Assembly: GCA_022560025.1 (NCBI GenBank)
Contig: JAFISE010000004.1
Span: 1-64,000 of the forward strand
Direction of reading: 5' to 3'
DNA from: Stagonosporopsis chrysanthemi
Lineage: Eukaryota; Ascomycota; Dothideomycetes; Pleosporales; Didymellaceae
DNA length: 64,000 bases
Both the position numbers and the translations under genes were made by a program. This document shows, one piece after another, positions 33,840-46,802 of this stretch; positions within the stretch are counted from its first letter, which is position 1, and every line of letters starts with the position of its first letter. The notes under the pieces were generated by a model, which had not been told where the DNA came from, did no database searches, and was given only the letters and a program-made list of their open reading frames with translations.

Positions 33840-34393
33840 GGATGGTTGATACTAGATGGAGTAAAGGTCAACCAATGTCTTGAAAGTGTAATTGTCAATA
33901 TCGCCTCTTTTGAATCAATGCCTTATGATGGTAGCTTCGCTCTTTCCAAGCAGTGTTCCTTCTTGACAATAGAATTCGGTCCCAAAATGTACACTATTAT
34001 GGTATAGAAGTCGAACAACGCATTTGAATGTGCGACCTTCTCGTATGTCAACATTCAACAATACCGACTATTTCGTATTTGCGTTCTACTTGCCTGAAGA
34101 TCACATAATCGTGTATACATCATCCACGCGGTGTACTACACTACGCAGAAGTGCGACCCCAGGATCTCAACCTTTCAGGCCGCACTCTTCCAGACCTATG
34201 CTATGCTTAGAGTAGTTGATTCCCTTCTTTCCGGTCAGCTCTGACGAGATTTACGTCGACGCGTTCGCAGCGCAGTGTTTGTCTAGCTCCAGCCACGACA
34301 CATGGTTATGAACCTTGGAAGTCGCAGCTTTTGGCGTCTATCAAGGCTAACTAGCCATTGAGTAGATAAGGCCCAAGCACGGTCGTATGCTGG
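33840..34393. other. Intergenic between convergent genes
   Basis: 3' flanks of the DLH-like and DUF3632 genes. No gene seen. Confidence 0.5.
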
Positions 34394-35333
34394 CTATCTA
34401 TCGCCCTGCACCCGCTGCATCTGCGCCAGTGCATGCGTGACAAGCATTGGTGTTGTCCCACTGACGAAACGCGACTGGCTAACCACTAGGCCCTGTCTCC
34501 ATACACTCCAGCGCTCCAGAGTGTTCATTTCCGCCTCAGAGTCCGAGACCTTGGACCACAACTTGTCGGCGTCATAAACGAGCCAGATACACGCCAGCCG
34601 CACCACTAGCTCGGAAGCCGCAGTCTGACCTCCACCTCCCTCGAAAGCCCACGCAAAAGCTGTCAGTGCCCATGATGTGGAGAAATCCAGCACCGACGGC
34701 GACTCCTGCACACTAGCATCAACCTGTGCCAAGAAAGCCGTCAGATTCTCCCACTTCGCCGCTTCTTCCGCCGTATACTCTTGCTCGTGGCCATCTACAC
34801 GCTCTCAGCAAAATCTCCTCACCACACGCATCTCTCCAACTGCGGTTGCAGCTGACTGACTTACCAAACGACCCCATCTCATCCGCAATCGTGTACTCAA
34901 ACGTCGGCAGATCCTGCCACACGACCCCAGCGCCATCCTCAAACATCCACGGCTGATCAGTTGCCGGGTCCATGAGCACCACCGCGCGCAACGCCAGCAA
35001 GAACGCTATCAACCGCCCCTGCTGCTCGGGCTGCGTGCGCGACCCGAGTTCCAGGAAACTGCATGCCGTCATCCAGCAGTGGTTGCCTATCTCCTCCTGC
35101 AGAGCAGCGGCGTGAGTCAGGTCGACGAGCTGGAGAATTGCGGCGTCAGCGGTGGCATCTGGGTGCTGGAATAGTGCCTCGAGGAGCTGGAATTCCCGCC
35201 GTTGTTCCAGCTCGAGTACCCAGTTTGCATGCGCTGCGCGGGTTTTCTCCCGTGTCAATGGCGAGTCTGGCGCCAGGTCGAAGGAATCAACTGATGCTGT
35301 GTCCGAGGCTAAGGTCATTGCGTGGTCGGACAT
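34394..35333 (-). CDS. DUF3632-family protein
   Basis: Fungal protein of unknown function, 289 residues. Exons 35333-34865 and 34794-34394; the intron 34795-34864 is 70 nt (GTAAGT...GTGTAG). The join gives SFDGHEQEYTAEEAAKWENL, and the block (A/S)..KW.NL.AFLA.. is the conserved core of DUF3632 proteins. The protein is mainly helical, with no signal peptide or membrane helix. The last helix region contains WSVWRQGL. I start it at 35333 (MSDHAM) because upstream codons in the frame are low-complexity and lack conservation features. These genes form large families in Pezizomycotina; no role is established. Confidence 0.78.
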
Positions 35334-35863
35334 GCCGGGCTCTTGTATGCCTGCGGATTTCGGAAATGCTGTACGAAGTATTCTCTCGGCGTATTGCGTC
35401 GTGCAGCGGGGAGGGTGCAGAGGATGTCGAGGGACACTGGGTTTTCTTATTGGTTCGCTTAGCGAATATGAATGCTGGCTGTGCAAAGGAGGAGGTTTTG
35501 GTGTCGTGAAGCGAGATTGAAGCAGCTTTAAGGCATTGCAACGGGTAGGTGGATACGCAAAACCAAGAACCACTACCCTACAGCGGCTCGTGAGGTATAA
35601 AGAAGGCTGGGATTTGAAGCTGCTTTCATTTCGCACCTTCTTAAGCATATCTCTCACATTGGGACGGTAACAGGTGAATAGATGGACGGAGCGTAGTACG
35701 ATTCTATTCTCAACATGCAAACTATACACAAGCCTCGCAAAACCCCAAGCCAGGATGGAGATCCTTGTCTAACGTAATCATGCGCTGTTGACCGCCTCTT
35801 GCTCTCTATATGCACTTCCAATATAATACACCTGCTCCTGCTCTACAACCAAACCGTTCCATC
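35334..35863. other. Intergenic
   Basis: Upstream region of the DUF3632 gene and 3' flank of the Ca2+-ATPase gene. Nothing further recognised. Confidence 0.5.
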
Positions 35864-38800
35864 TTACTCCTTCTTCAGCCTTCCATTCTGCTGAACGTCT
35901 CCAACATGCGTCGTCTGGATGAAGAACTTGCGCTCGAGGAACTTCAGCCCCTCATCGAGAGGGATAATCGGCAAGCTGATGTACAGCACGGCCTTCCACT
36001 CGTGCCAGTTAAGCGGGACGACGCTGAACAGACCCTGCAGGAAGGGAACGTAGAGGAGTGCAAAGTGCAGCGCCATGGAGAGACAGATTGCGTAAATGAG
36101 CATCATGTTCTTCCACAGCGGCAGGGTGAGCAGCGACTCGGAGGAGCTGAGGGCGTTCATGGCGTTGAGCATCTCGATGACTACGAGGATAGACAGCGAG
36201 ACCGTGGAGGCCGCCTGTGCGGACGCGTTGGCGAACATCGAGCATCCAATCTCAGGGAATTGTGAAGAGCAGCGGTGGAAGTGGCTGAGTTGGTAGAAGG
36301 AGATCTGGGGGCCTTCCGAGTTGAACATGAACCACCATGCGTAGCCGCCTACGGTGGCGGCGCCGACGTACGTGCCGATCACCATGTAGCGGAAGAACAA
36401 CCAGCCGCTGATGAGCGCCTCGTCGCGCTTGCGGGGCTGGCGCCTCATGATGTCGTGGTCAGGAGGGTTGAACGAGAGCGCAGTTGCGGGGAGACCGTCG
36501 GTAACGAGGTTGACCCAGAGGAGCTGGACGGGGATAAGGGCCTCGGGCATGCCCGCGGCGGCGGTAAGGAAGATTGAGACGACCTCTCCAATGTTGGACG
36601 AGATGAGGTAACGAATGAACTGCTGGGTGTTGTTGTAGATGGAGCGACCCTCTTCAACGGCACCCTCGATTGTGGCGAAGTTGTCGTCAACCAGAACCAT
36701 ATCGGCGGCGAGCTTAGCGACATCGGTACCAGAACCCATGGCGACACCGATATCAGCCTTCTTGAGCGCTGGTGCGTCATTGACGCCATCACCAGTCATA
36801 GCGACGACCTCGCCAGCTTGCTGGAGGAGATCGACCAACTTAGACTTGTGGGTGGGCTCTACACGGGAGAAAAGAGAAGCGTTCTTGGCGGCCTCGGCCT
36901 GCTCAGCCGGGCTCAAGTCATCGAATTGGCGTCCAGTGTAGCTCTTTCCAGCTAGGTTCTCGTTCTGACCAAAGACACCAATCTGTCGGCAAATGGCCTC
37001 GGCGGTGTTCTGGTTGTCACCAGTGATAACAATTACGCGGATACCAGCAGAGCGGCACTCCTGAATAGAAGCGCGAACCTCGGGGCGCGGCGGGTCCAAC
37101 ATGCCAACGAGACCGATGAGAGTCATGTTCTGCTCAAGCTGGGCGTATTCCTTTGTAGTCTTGGCCTGGTTGAGAAGAGGGTTGTTCGAGATGTCGTCGA
37201 CGGAGGCAATGGCAATCACACGAAGACCACGGTTACCGTAGTCAACGATTTCTTGTTGGATCAGATCAGCCAGCCTGTTGTTCAGCTGCACCTTCTTTCC
37301 GTCCTTGCCAACAAGAACAGACGTGCAGCGGGCGAGGATGGACTCGGGAGCGCCCTTGACCAACAGCTTCTGAGCGCCACTCTGACGGTCGTTGACCAAA
37401 ACAGACATGCTCTTACGGTCGCGGGAGAATTCGTAGGTGGCCTGTCGGGTAGCGTGCTGTTCGTAGTACTTGCTCGAGAAGTGGATGCTGTCTTCAGGGG
37501 AGAAGCTGGTCTTGCTCAAGTTGAGCCTTGCGTCAGGAGTACCGATCTTCTCAGCCAGAACACGCAGAGCGCCTTCAGTCGGCTCGCCGACAATACCGTA
37601 AGTGCCGTTCTTAGAATCATAGGCCAGAGATGCGTCGTTGCAGAGAGCTGAAACCTCGCAAATTTGACGGACAGTGTTGGACGATGCAGCGAGGTTCTCA
37701 ATGGGCTGTCCGTTGAAAGAGATCTGACCCTGAGGAGCGAAGCTGGTTCCCTCAACATCGAACTCCTCCAGACCAGTTCCAGCCTCGTTGATGAAAACGA
37801 CTTTGTTGACGCTCATCTGGTTGGTGGTCAGGGTACCGGTCTTGTCAGAGCAGATAACACTGCAGCTTCCCAGTGTCTCAACAGAGGGAAGACTGCGGAC
37901 AACGGCGTTCCTTGCGGCCATCTTGCGCGTTCCCAGAGCCAGACAGGTCGTGATGACAACCGCGAGACCTTCAGGAATAGCAGCGACACCGAGGGAGACA
38001 GCGATCTTGAGGTAGTAGATAGCACCCTTCGTGAAGCCTCCGTGGGCCGGGTCGCTGAAGTTGCGGATGTTGATGAGCCAAACGAGGATACAAATAGCGG
38101 TAATGACCTTGGCGAGCTGATCACCGAAGTCGTTCAGCTTCTCCTTGAGAGGAGTTGGCTGCGAGATCTGCGAGGTGATGCTGTCGTGAATGTCTCCAAT
38201 GGCGGTGTTCGGGCCCGTCAAGACGACCAAAGCGTTTGCGTGTCCGGTGACGACTGTTGTTCCGGAGAACAGCATGTTGACCTGATCCTGCTTGACGGCG
38301 CTCTCGTCCTTCACAACTCGGATGTCCTTGTTCACACTCTCACTCTCGCCGGTCAAGATAGACTGGTCAACCAAAAAGCTGTTGCTCGAAATCGAGAGAA
38401 GTCTGCAGTCTGCGGGAATCCTGTCGCCAACTGCCACCGAGACGACGTCTCCAGGTACCAAATCATCGGCCTTGATGCGCTTAATTGCGCCATCACGAAC
38501 AACCTTGGCTTCGTTTGCAGAGTATTCCTGGAGCGCGGCGATGGCCTTCTCGGCACTGGTTTCTTGCGAAACACCGACAACGGAGTTCAAAATAAGAATC
38601 GTTAGGATCTACGTATTGAGACTGTCAGCGTGTGCCATGTCGGCGCCAGTAATGCGGTACTCACAACTGCGGGGTCAACGAAGGCCGTCCAGCCCTCTTC
38701 GTCGTCGAATAAAGCAAGCACAAAGGACACTGCTGCGGATCCGAGCAATATTATCACCAGCTGGTCTTTGAATTGCTCGAGAATGAGCTCCCAGATCGGT

Positions 38801-39005
38801 GTTGGCGGCTCCTCGGGCAAGGCTGTTTGGCCCTGTCAGTATTCTGTACCAAATGGTCCTTCTGTCGCTCGAAGATTACCAACATACCGTTCTTGCCATG
38901 CTTCTCCTGGAGAATCTTGACCTGCGTTTCTGACAGACCATCCTGCTCTGTGACCTGGAAGTGCTTGAGCGCCTCAGCCGGCGTTCTTGTGTAGGCGTTC
39001 TCCAT
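35864..39005 (-). CDS. SERCA-type Ca2+-transporting P-type ATPase
   Basis: Endomembrane (ER-type) calcium pump of 1006 residues. Exons 39005-38888, 38822-38665 and 38608-35864; introns 38823-38887 (65 nt) and 38609-38664 (56 nt). The N-terminus MENAYTRTPAEALKHF closely follows animal SERCA, which separates it from Pmr1/SPCA and plasma-membrane PMCA pumps. Motifs in order: actuator-domain TGES, AIPEGLAVVITT (Ca2+-binding helix 4), CSDKTGTLTTNQ with phosphorylated Asp347, KGAPE in the nucleotide domain, TGDGVNDAPALKKADIG, and VQLLWVNLVTDGLPATAL (helix 6). Ten membrane helices are expected. The C-terminal tail is short, with no ER-retrieval KKxx (it ends LKKE). Comparable to fungal NCA-1-type pumps. 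Intact. Confidence 0.95.
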
Positions 39006-40053
39006 GCTATTCGTGCGCCAATCGCCGTGTCACACTTCAACTCGAGGCGTGTCGAATACGGTAAATCGAAAAATACGGCGCGTAGACGAGGAATGAGTGT
39101 GCGGGGCCTGACGTCGTCGAGGGAAAGAACTGCGGTGCGCTGGTACGGGTTCGTTGCGCAAGGGTGTTCGGGTCGTCGCTGTGCAGCAGAATGCGGCCGA
39201 TGGTGGTGTCTGAAGGGCAGACGTGGAAGAAGCCTCTCGAATCACAGAAGCCTCGGTGCACAGACGACTTAAAGCAACTTTGGATCTCGGCAGAAGCGAT
39301 CTCAAGCTCCTCAAGAAATCTGTCCTCTCAGTTAGCTCATCGATGCGCCACACTCTCCACACCGCCGCTAGGCCGCGCGAGGTTCTGCCGCTCACCAGCC
39401 ACCGCGGAGTGTGTCCACGTTTCACGTCTGCTGTTGCTATTTGCCCGCGCCGCTGTCAGTGAGTCGAGCAGATGTAGGTCATGGGACACAGTTCTTGTAG
39501 TTGAGGCAGCCTTGAGAAAACAGGAGAGCTTGCCAAAGATATGCATTCGTTCATCCGGCCAGTGTCGCTGCTTCCGGAAAGTCGGCTGTGCTCTGCACGT
39601 CCCACGAAGACTGACCCCACCCAGCATCATCGCGACAGGGCGACGCGAATGTGTCACGGTTGTGCGGCATGCGGCTCTGCGTTGCATTGCAAATCTTTCT
39701 TAAAGCCGCATGTTAGACAAATGCAGTGCGACTCCAATACAATGCAAAAATCGTTGTTGACAAAGACAGAGGTTCATGTAATCATTTGTATTACTAGACA
39801 AGCTGCCAGTGCAGCAGTGCAGTCCACGGAGCTGCAACAAGGCCCGAAGGCCAGGGGGAATCAAACCGAGTGCCAGGCTAACTTGGCCGGTCTTGCAAAA
39901 CGCTATCATGATCATCATGCCCATACCCATTCCATGCGCCATGGGACTTTTGACCTGGAACCCCAGGTCGTGTATGTCAAACGCTGAATATATACTAGTT
40001 AAATAAACCAAGACACGAACAGTGTCCTGAACGAAGCAAAGTGCGCCAAAGAC
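39006..40053. other. Intergenic
   Basis: Upstream DNA of the Ca2+-ATPase gene and 3' flank of the histidine kinase gene. A 179-codon + strand frame (39164-39703) is Arg/Ser/Cys-rich and unsupported. Confidence 0.5.
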
Positions 40054-42752
40054 CTACGACTCTCGATTCGCGCAGTACGTCCGGATCAACCGAACGAGGT
40101 CCCTGGTCACAAAGGGCTTAGTGACATAACCCTTCATGCCGCTGCTGGCAGCTTTGTCCAGCGCGGCATCAGTAACATCGGCTGTCACCGCTAGAATGGT
40201 GGGCACACGGCCGTTATTTGTGAGTTCTGGCATGTGCAGAATGCTCTGGGCTGCTTGGAAGCCATCGAGGTGTGGCATCCAAAGGTCCATGAGAACCACA
40301 TCAATAGCCTCGGAAGCAGGAGCAAAAGAGTTGCGCTGCATCACTTCGATGGCTTCGGTGCCGTTGCAGGCGGTTTCCACATTGGAATAACCCAGCCTGC
40401 TAAGCATGTTCTGCAGCACCCGCCTGTTGATTGCATTGTCGTCGACCACAAGGATGTTGAGAGGAAGTTCCTCGCCAAGCTTTGGTACTGGAGCTGGCTT
40501 GCGGACGGGTTCTTTTGAAGGGTGGCGGAGGGGAGACGAGGTCCTGCGCGGAGAGAGGAGGCCGAGAATATTCGAAGAGGGCGTAGTATGGATCACTACG
40601 GTAGGTGTGTCAAGTGAATTGGCTGAAACGCCCACGAATGGCTCAGAAGACATGGGTGGTGTAATGGGCTCCACGGCAACACCAAGGTGGGAGACCTCAG
40701 GGTCATTGGACATGCGAGCTCGGATAGAGGGCGTGGGAGACCCGAACGGCGATGAAGGCCGGCTACAGACGTCGCCTGCCGTGACGGGGACGCGAAACTC
40801 GAATTCTGATCCCTTCTTGGGACCAGAAACGTGTGAGCGCAAGCAGAAGAGATCACCACCAAGCTTCCTTGCAAGGCCCTTCGCGACCATGAGTCCTAAT
40901 CCAAGACCCTCACTCTGTCGAGTAGTCGAATCGTCCTCTCGAGAGAACGGCTTGAACAAATTCGGCAGGAAGGCTGCCGGGATACCTGACCCAGTGTCCT
41001 TGATGTTGATGACGACATAACGTCCTTTGGCGCTGAGCGTCGCCTCCAAGATGATCGTACCATTTTGCGTGAACTTGATAGCGTTCAAGGTCACGCAAGA
41101 TACCACCTTGGCAAGATCTTTTTCGTCGATCAATATCGAGTCCGGGACGTCAGGAGACACGCTCCATTCAACCCATTTGGTGGAAGCTTCGCCGTTTGAG
41201 CTTCTGGTCCGTACCTCGATCCGTTCGCCGTTGTCTGTTGCCTCCGCGATTGCGGAATCAGGTCGTCCACCGACTTTGAGTGCATCTGTTATTACATAGT
41301 GCAGGACCTCCCTGAGATTGGTGTGGCGCAGGCTCGGGGTTTTCTGATGCCCAGAGACAAACCTGGAGAGGCTTGTGGAGCTGCTGCAGTGACCCTGGCA
41401 CCGCTCCAGCTTTTCCATCTCTTTCAAACTAACCTGTGGCGGACAAGATATCGATCCACGGGAAGGGGGTTCTTCGGAGAAGGTGTCTCGAGTTCGGCGT
41501 CGAATAGGGCGTATCACGCGGGTTTGATTCTCTACCCAGGGCACCTCGTCCCTCCGCCGCTTTACACCACGCTGCTGTTGCGGGATCAGGTTGTTGCTTG
41601 CAGGCGAAAATGCTGGTCGAGCCTCTCGCCAGAAAGTGTTCCACTGGTCCGCCGTCTTGTCGAGTGGGGACACAGGGGTCTCTGGAACTCCCATATTCAT
41701 GTCATAGGCATGAACTACGTTGTCAGCTGCCTCGACGGCACGCCTTGAGCTGTCTAATTCACAGTTAGCATGGTTCATCTCAAAGAACGTTTCAGTCGTC
41801 GCGCACCCTGCACAGCCTCAATGTTTTCCTTCAGAGTTTCGAGCATTTGGCGAGTTCGTACGTCAATGTGGATCGTCTCGGAAGCCTCTTTAACGTTGGC
41901 CATCATGACATCAAGCATACCAACAACACCCTGCATGGGTGTTCTCAACTCGTGCGATAAGCTCCTTGCGTAGGGCTTCAGTGACTGGGCTACGGAGATG
42001 GCCTCGTGTGGTACAACTTTTGATTGTTGCTTCTGGACGTGAGCGGATTCAGCGAACTTGTTTCCTTCCAGAACCCGTTCAAGGATCATGTCTTCTAGCG
42101 CATGGAACAGAGTCTCGAGGAAAGCCCAACTCAGTTTGCGCCTGGCAGCCCCCTCTTTCCCCCACATGACTCCAAAATGTGCAAAGCATCTTCCTTCTGC
42201 GAAAAGCGGTATCCCAAGGTAAGCCTCTCCGGGAATAATCAATTCGTTTGGGTTGTTAACGATGAAATCGTTGAGGCGTTCCGGGATGACAAAAATTTTG
42301 TCGTGCTTCATGTAGGCGCAAGGGCACTGGTAGGCATGGTACCTGAAGTTGCGTAGGTGACCGGGACCATTGCCATGGTCGTCGTTGATATAGAAGGCCT
42401 CTCCCATCAAGCACGACCCAGGCTCCCCGATTGGTGGCATCTCGACGGCGATATCCTTCTCGTCGACCAGGATCCTTTTCGAAACAAAAGCGTACTGGGC
42501 GTCGGCGATTTGTGACAGACCCTTGGTTAGGAGAGACCAGAAGCTGTCAATATCTGCAGTCTTTAATGCATTCTTGAGCTCGACAAGCTGTTCTGCAGCA
42601 TTGCTCTCGGCAACATCATATAATCTCGAGAGCTCTTCTTTGAAGCCGGGCTCGCCCTCTTGCACGACCATGCCAGGGCTGGGCTGTGAGATGGCAATTG
42701 AATGGCGCTCCATTATATCAGGAGGAACAGGGCTGGTTGAGAGTTCTCCCAT
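40054..42752 (-). CDS. Hybrid histidine kinase (GAF-like, HisKA, HATPase, receiver)
   Basis: Two-component phosphorelay sensor of 881 residues. Exons 42752-41807 and 41753-40054; the intron 41754-41806 is 53 nt, and the join EAVQDSSRRAVEAADNVV is in frame. Residues about 70-235 look like a GAF-type sensor domain (DIDSFWSLLTKGLSQIADAQ ... GEAYLGIPLFAEGR). The H-box SLSHELRTPMQG carries the phosphorylated His267. The ATPase domain has an N-box (LNAIKFTQNG), G1 (DTGSGIP) and G2 (GLGLGLMVAKG). The C-terminal receiver has LNILVVDDNAINRR, the phospho-acceptor Asp in VVLMDLWMPHLDGF, and the Lys in GYVTKPF. No membrane helix is seen, so it is likely cytosolic. It would signal through a YPD1-type phosphotransferase encoded elsewhere. 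I cannot assign its class. Confidence 0.92.
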
Positions 42753-45700
42753 GATGTTACTTTTCCATTCGGCCAGCAGGTGGGGCTCGGCTCCAGGTAG
42801 TTGTGGGCCGGTGGTTGTCCCGATGATGGGTGTACGTACACGCGCCAGAGTGGAGGATGGCAGGCCACGCTGAATGGGGTAGAGCTACACGAATGTGGTG
42901 GAGAGCAGAGTCCGAGACTTGGCTGACGGGGTTGGTCGGTTACAGAGGTGAACAGGCCGTATCCGGAAGCGGGTGACTAAACGGAGGTAAGATGCAGAAG
43001 CAGCTGGGACTGGCGAGGAATGTGGACGTGTGCAGAAGGAATCGAAGATTGCGAGGGAGGAGGGCTGTGTGGGCGAATATGGTTGGACTGGAAGACGGAC
43101 TGCTAGAGTCGCACATAAGAGGGCTGGGCGCAGGTTGCGCCTCCGAGGCGATCTAGAACACATTTCGATGCTGCGCGGCCTCTGCGTCCCTGCGCGCTCC
43201 GGTAGATGGCTCTTGGTGGAGACACAAAGAGACGCATCTGGCGCCCGTCTAGGCGCTGCACCCCGGCAGTCTTCAGCACGCACGCTGCACTTCCTCTGCG
43301 CTGCACTGAGGCATGCACAGCGGGCGTTCTGTCTGCAGCGAGCGGTGCTGCGAGCAGTGCACCACGGCCGCACGCAGCACCACCGGCCGAAGCAGCTGAG
43401 GCTTGACTGGCCTGTGCGGATGCTGCTATAGCGTTCGGCAGGCTGGTAGTGGATCGCCCGGGCGGTTTGGCAGTCTAGAATGCTTGGTACCAGGCCGATC
43501 TGCCTCGCGGTGCCTGTCGGTGCCTGTGCGGCACTGCTGCGTCCTGGCTCCTGACACCGGCCCCCACGGGTCTGCGCGTACAGTCAGCGCGGCTGACGGG
43601 ACCTGACGGACCTGATGACGACTGCTGGAGTGCAATCTGCTATCTGCAATCTGCCTCACCGCACACCATCGTGGAGATGCTCGGCACGGTCTGCAAGAAA
43701 TCGTGGAGAAGAGCATTGGGGGCTGCACCTTGCAGCGCGCTAGGCCCTTCCTTGTCTTGCTTACAAAGCCTGGGACTGCTCACGCTGCAAGCACTACCAT
43801 GGTACCGCGCCAGGCACCTCAAACACGCTCACGCATTGTTGTTGCTCAGCTGCTGCCATTTACCGTATTGACCGCACACTCTGGCCCACGTCTTCATCAC
43901 GGCGCTAGCCGGCCAAGTGGGCGCTGTTGCAGAGCCTGTCTCAGAGCTCAACGCGCCGAGTAGGCCCAAAGGACTCGTCCTCGCAAACCTGCTCGTGCCA
44001 CCAGCGCTCGGTCCGGGGCGGTTTGACAAGTGAGGCCGAGGCGGAGACTCGGTGGATTGCTATCTCTGTGCAGCACGTCAAACCTTCTGACTTGGTCGAC
44101 CAGATCAACTGTGGTTGCTGCGTGTCATATTGTATGCTGGCCCGCGTTCTAGGCCACAGGACATAAGCTCGTCCTCACTAGCAATAATACCGTGTTGATT
44201 ATTCCCACCATGCAGGCCAATCACTAGCACCGACCACCGCGTCTTTTGCCATTCACGCCCAATAACCTGCCCAGACCTGGAGCCTTGGTGAGGTAACGTT
44301 ACATGACCAGTCCGCGCACCTGACGGCAGGAGCAAAGACTCACGCTGTCGCCATTTATCCTTGGGGCGCATCCCCTACTAAGCACTTCGGGGTTTGCTGC
44401 GAGCCTCAAAGACCGAACGGGAAACACATGATACGTGCGCCCTGTGCCTCTTCCGTCTAAGGAAATGATGTACCTCTGCATGGCCGGGACGAGTGACCAT
44501 GTCGATCGTAACTTCCACCCGTGGCTGAAGGATCTTTTGCCGTTCAAGCAACCACATCAGCCCCGCATCTCCTATTTCCTCCATCTGTATCTTTCATTCG
44601 ACACCGCTGCCACTTCGCTCGACCAACGTTTTGAAAGCAACAACAATTCCGTGGCTCAGATGCTGCCGCGGACTGTTATTTGGCCCGCAGCGGCGCACGG
44701 GATCTTGACTCCCGAGACTAAGTCTTGAGACGCGCCTTCCTGGATTCACCCAAAATATCCACTTGACCAAACTCCAAGGCCCGCTTCAACCGACCGAATC
44801 TAGTAGTCCGACCTTCAGCTAGCAAGCTTTCACGATACCATGCCGATGCAGCAGCTCCTCGAGGGCGTGCAGAGTGTTTGTGTATCGAGACTGGCGTCAC
44901 CCAGGTTTGCGCTTGACTGCAGCACGATAGCCTGAAGCGTCTAGACCCAAGCAGCGGACCAAACGAACCGCAACTTCGCAAGCTCATCAACTCCGAATGC
45001 CGAAGACGATGATTGCTGGGACAGTGACTGGAGTCACGTCCGCCGGATTCATTCCTGGTAGAACGTATTGACGACACAACAGCCAGGTTGATTACATCGG
45101 TCAGCCCTGACGCCCTGTGAGACTGCATGCCTCAGCAGCTCAGATTTGTGGCTGTTGCGTTTCATCATGTTCAAGGTACTCCGCGGACGGGGATGTTCGC
45201 GCCATTTCCATGGGTCCTGCCGGGCGGGACTTGTCAGACGACACTGCATCTTTTTCACACCTCACTTCGCAAACTGATTACTGTACATACATCGATCTTG
45301 AGCAATCGACTGCCTCCTATTCACAATGGGGTCCAACTGCCAATATCCGAGAAGCCAATACTCCGGGCTATAGCACCCATGCCTTACGTGTATATACATG
45401 ACGACATGAGCCCGCCCAGCGGCTGCGGTACGCTCCTGAACCTGGACTGCTTGGCAACGGTCTGGAACTTTACCGATAATAGAACGAACGCCTACCTTTG
45501 GCAAGGAGAGCACTGTCAAACCTGCAGATGCTTCCGCCTGGCGTTGGCGTTGGCGTTGTCTGTCAGCTTAGCGTCAAGAATCCATCTGAGCGACACAGTG
45601 GTCTAGGCCCCACAATCGAAGATCGTGAACGACCACACCGCTCGTACATCTGCGCTCGGACGAACGTGCTATCACAAAAGACCCTTTGTGTGATTGACGG

Positions 45701-46802
45701 AATAATGCACTAATGTGTGTCCAAGCGTGCGACGTTTTGCAACTTCCATATCGTCCCAAGTAGGAAGTACACGACACCATGGTCCTCCGGCCGCGGGCAG
45801 CGTCTGGGCTGGTCTAGCTTCACGAATACTTGTTGCAATTACCACATTTACCATTCTGGAGCAGTTGCTGCAAACGTCCGCGTGACCCATCAGTCATGTC
45901 ACATTGTTGTCGCTAGGTTTGTTCGCGTTATTAAGCACTGGAAGTTGGGTCACTTTTATTGTGGGCAATACTGACTCTACATTTGTAGTCTCCAGCGCGC
46001 AGAAAAAGTATTCTACGTCTCCACAAGCAAGCTTCTCTCATCGCTCGACATCCAGATTTGATGAGAACGACCGTTTATCCTATCTCAGGAGCTCTGCGTC
46101 GCAGCCACACCTGCCTACCGCCTCAAAATATACTGTACATAGCCCCGTAAACGCTCCCGAGTATCGGTATCCCGCCGGCCGTTCCAGGTCTCCGCCTTGC
46201 ACACCTCTGTCATATCTCGTATTCCGGAGTCTGCACGCCGGATGGCGCGGTCACCATAGGCCCCGCTTCAAGCCCCAACCGCTCTTCGAAACGAAGCTGC
46301 ATGCAGACCTGTCTATGCTTTGCCAAACATCCCGGCGCGTGACTATTGGATGTATTGCTGTGGGTGCCATGGCGCAGACGGTCTAGGCCTGCGCCTCAGT
46401 GCCACAACAACAGCGAATCGACGTCTGTGGCTGAATAATTAGGACACCTTCACGTCGTCAAACTGTCTTGGAAAATGGCTTGCCGTATACCAAACCAAGC
46501 TGAGGTGTGCTCTGTCAGATAACTTCGAGTCATCGCCGAAGGCAAGGTGCTGCCAATGTGCTTCCTCAGCTCACCCCCTCATCTCGGAACCGTTCGTGCG
46601 AAGGTTGCAGGTCGTGCATGAGTAAGGCTGTATCCTCGTGCGCAAGATGGCTGCTCGAGCGTAGCTAGGCTGAGAAGATGATGTATACGTCCTGACTATA
46701 CTGCATCAATGCACACATAGTATTACGCATTATTGTGATGAATAGAACCATGCATTTCGACTATTACTATCTACCCCCCCCCTCCCCCCATTATCATCCC
46801 GT
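42753..46802. other. 4-kb region without a supported gene
   Basis: The longest gene-free stretch in the interior of the window. It starts GC-rich (42.9-44.0 kb) and becomes more balanced. Many frames of 60-160 codons overlap on both strands with no domain, no consistent codon pattern and no splice sites joining them. A tandem GCGTTG repeat lies near 45541-45557 and a C-rich tract near 46774-46790. Part of it must be upstream DNA of the histidine kinase and the 3' flank of STT4. Confidence 0.5.

Noticed and set aside
37664..38605. 313-codon open frame antisense to the Ca2+-ATPase gene
   Set aside because: It lies entirely opposite conserved P-type ATPase codons. Long antisense frames are expected from the codon bias there, and it has no domain.
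39841..39895. tRNA-like GGGGGAATCAAACCGAG segment
   Set aside because: No anticodon arm or acceptor pairing can be formed around it.
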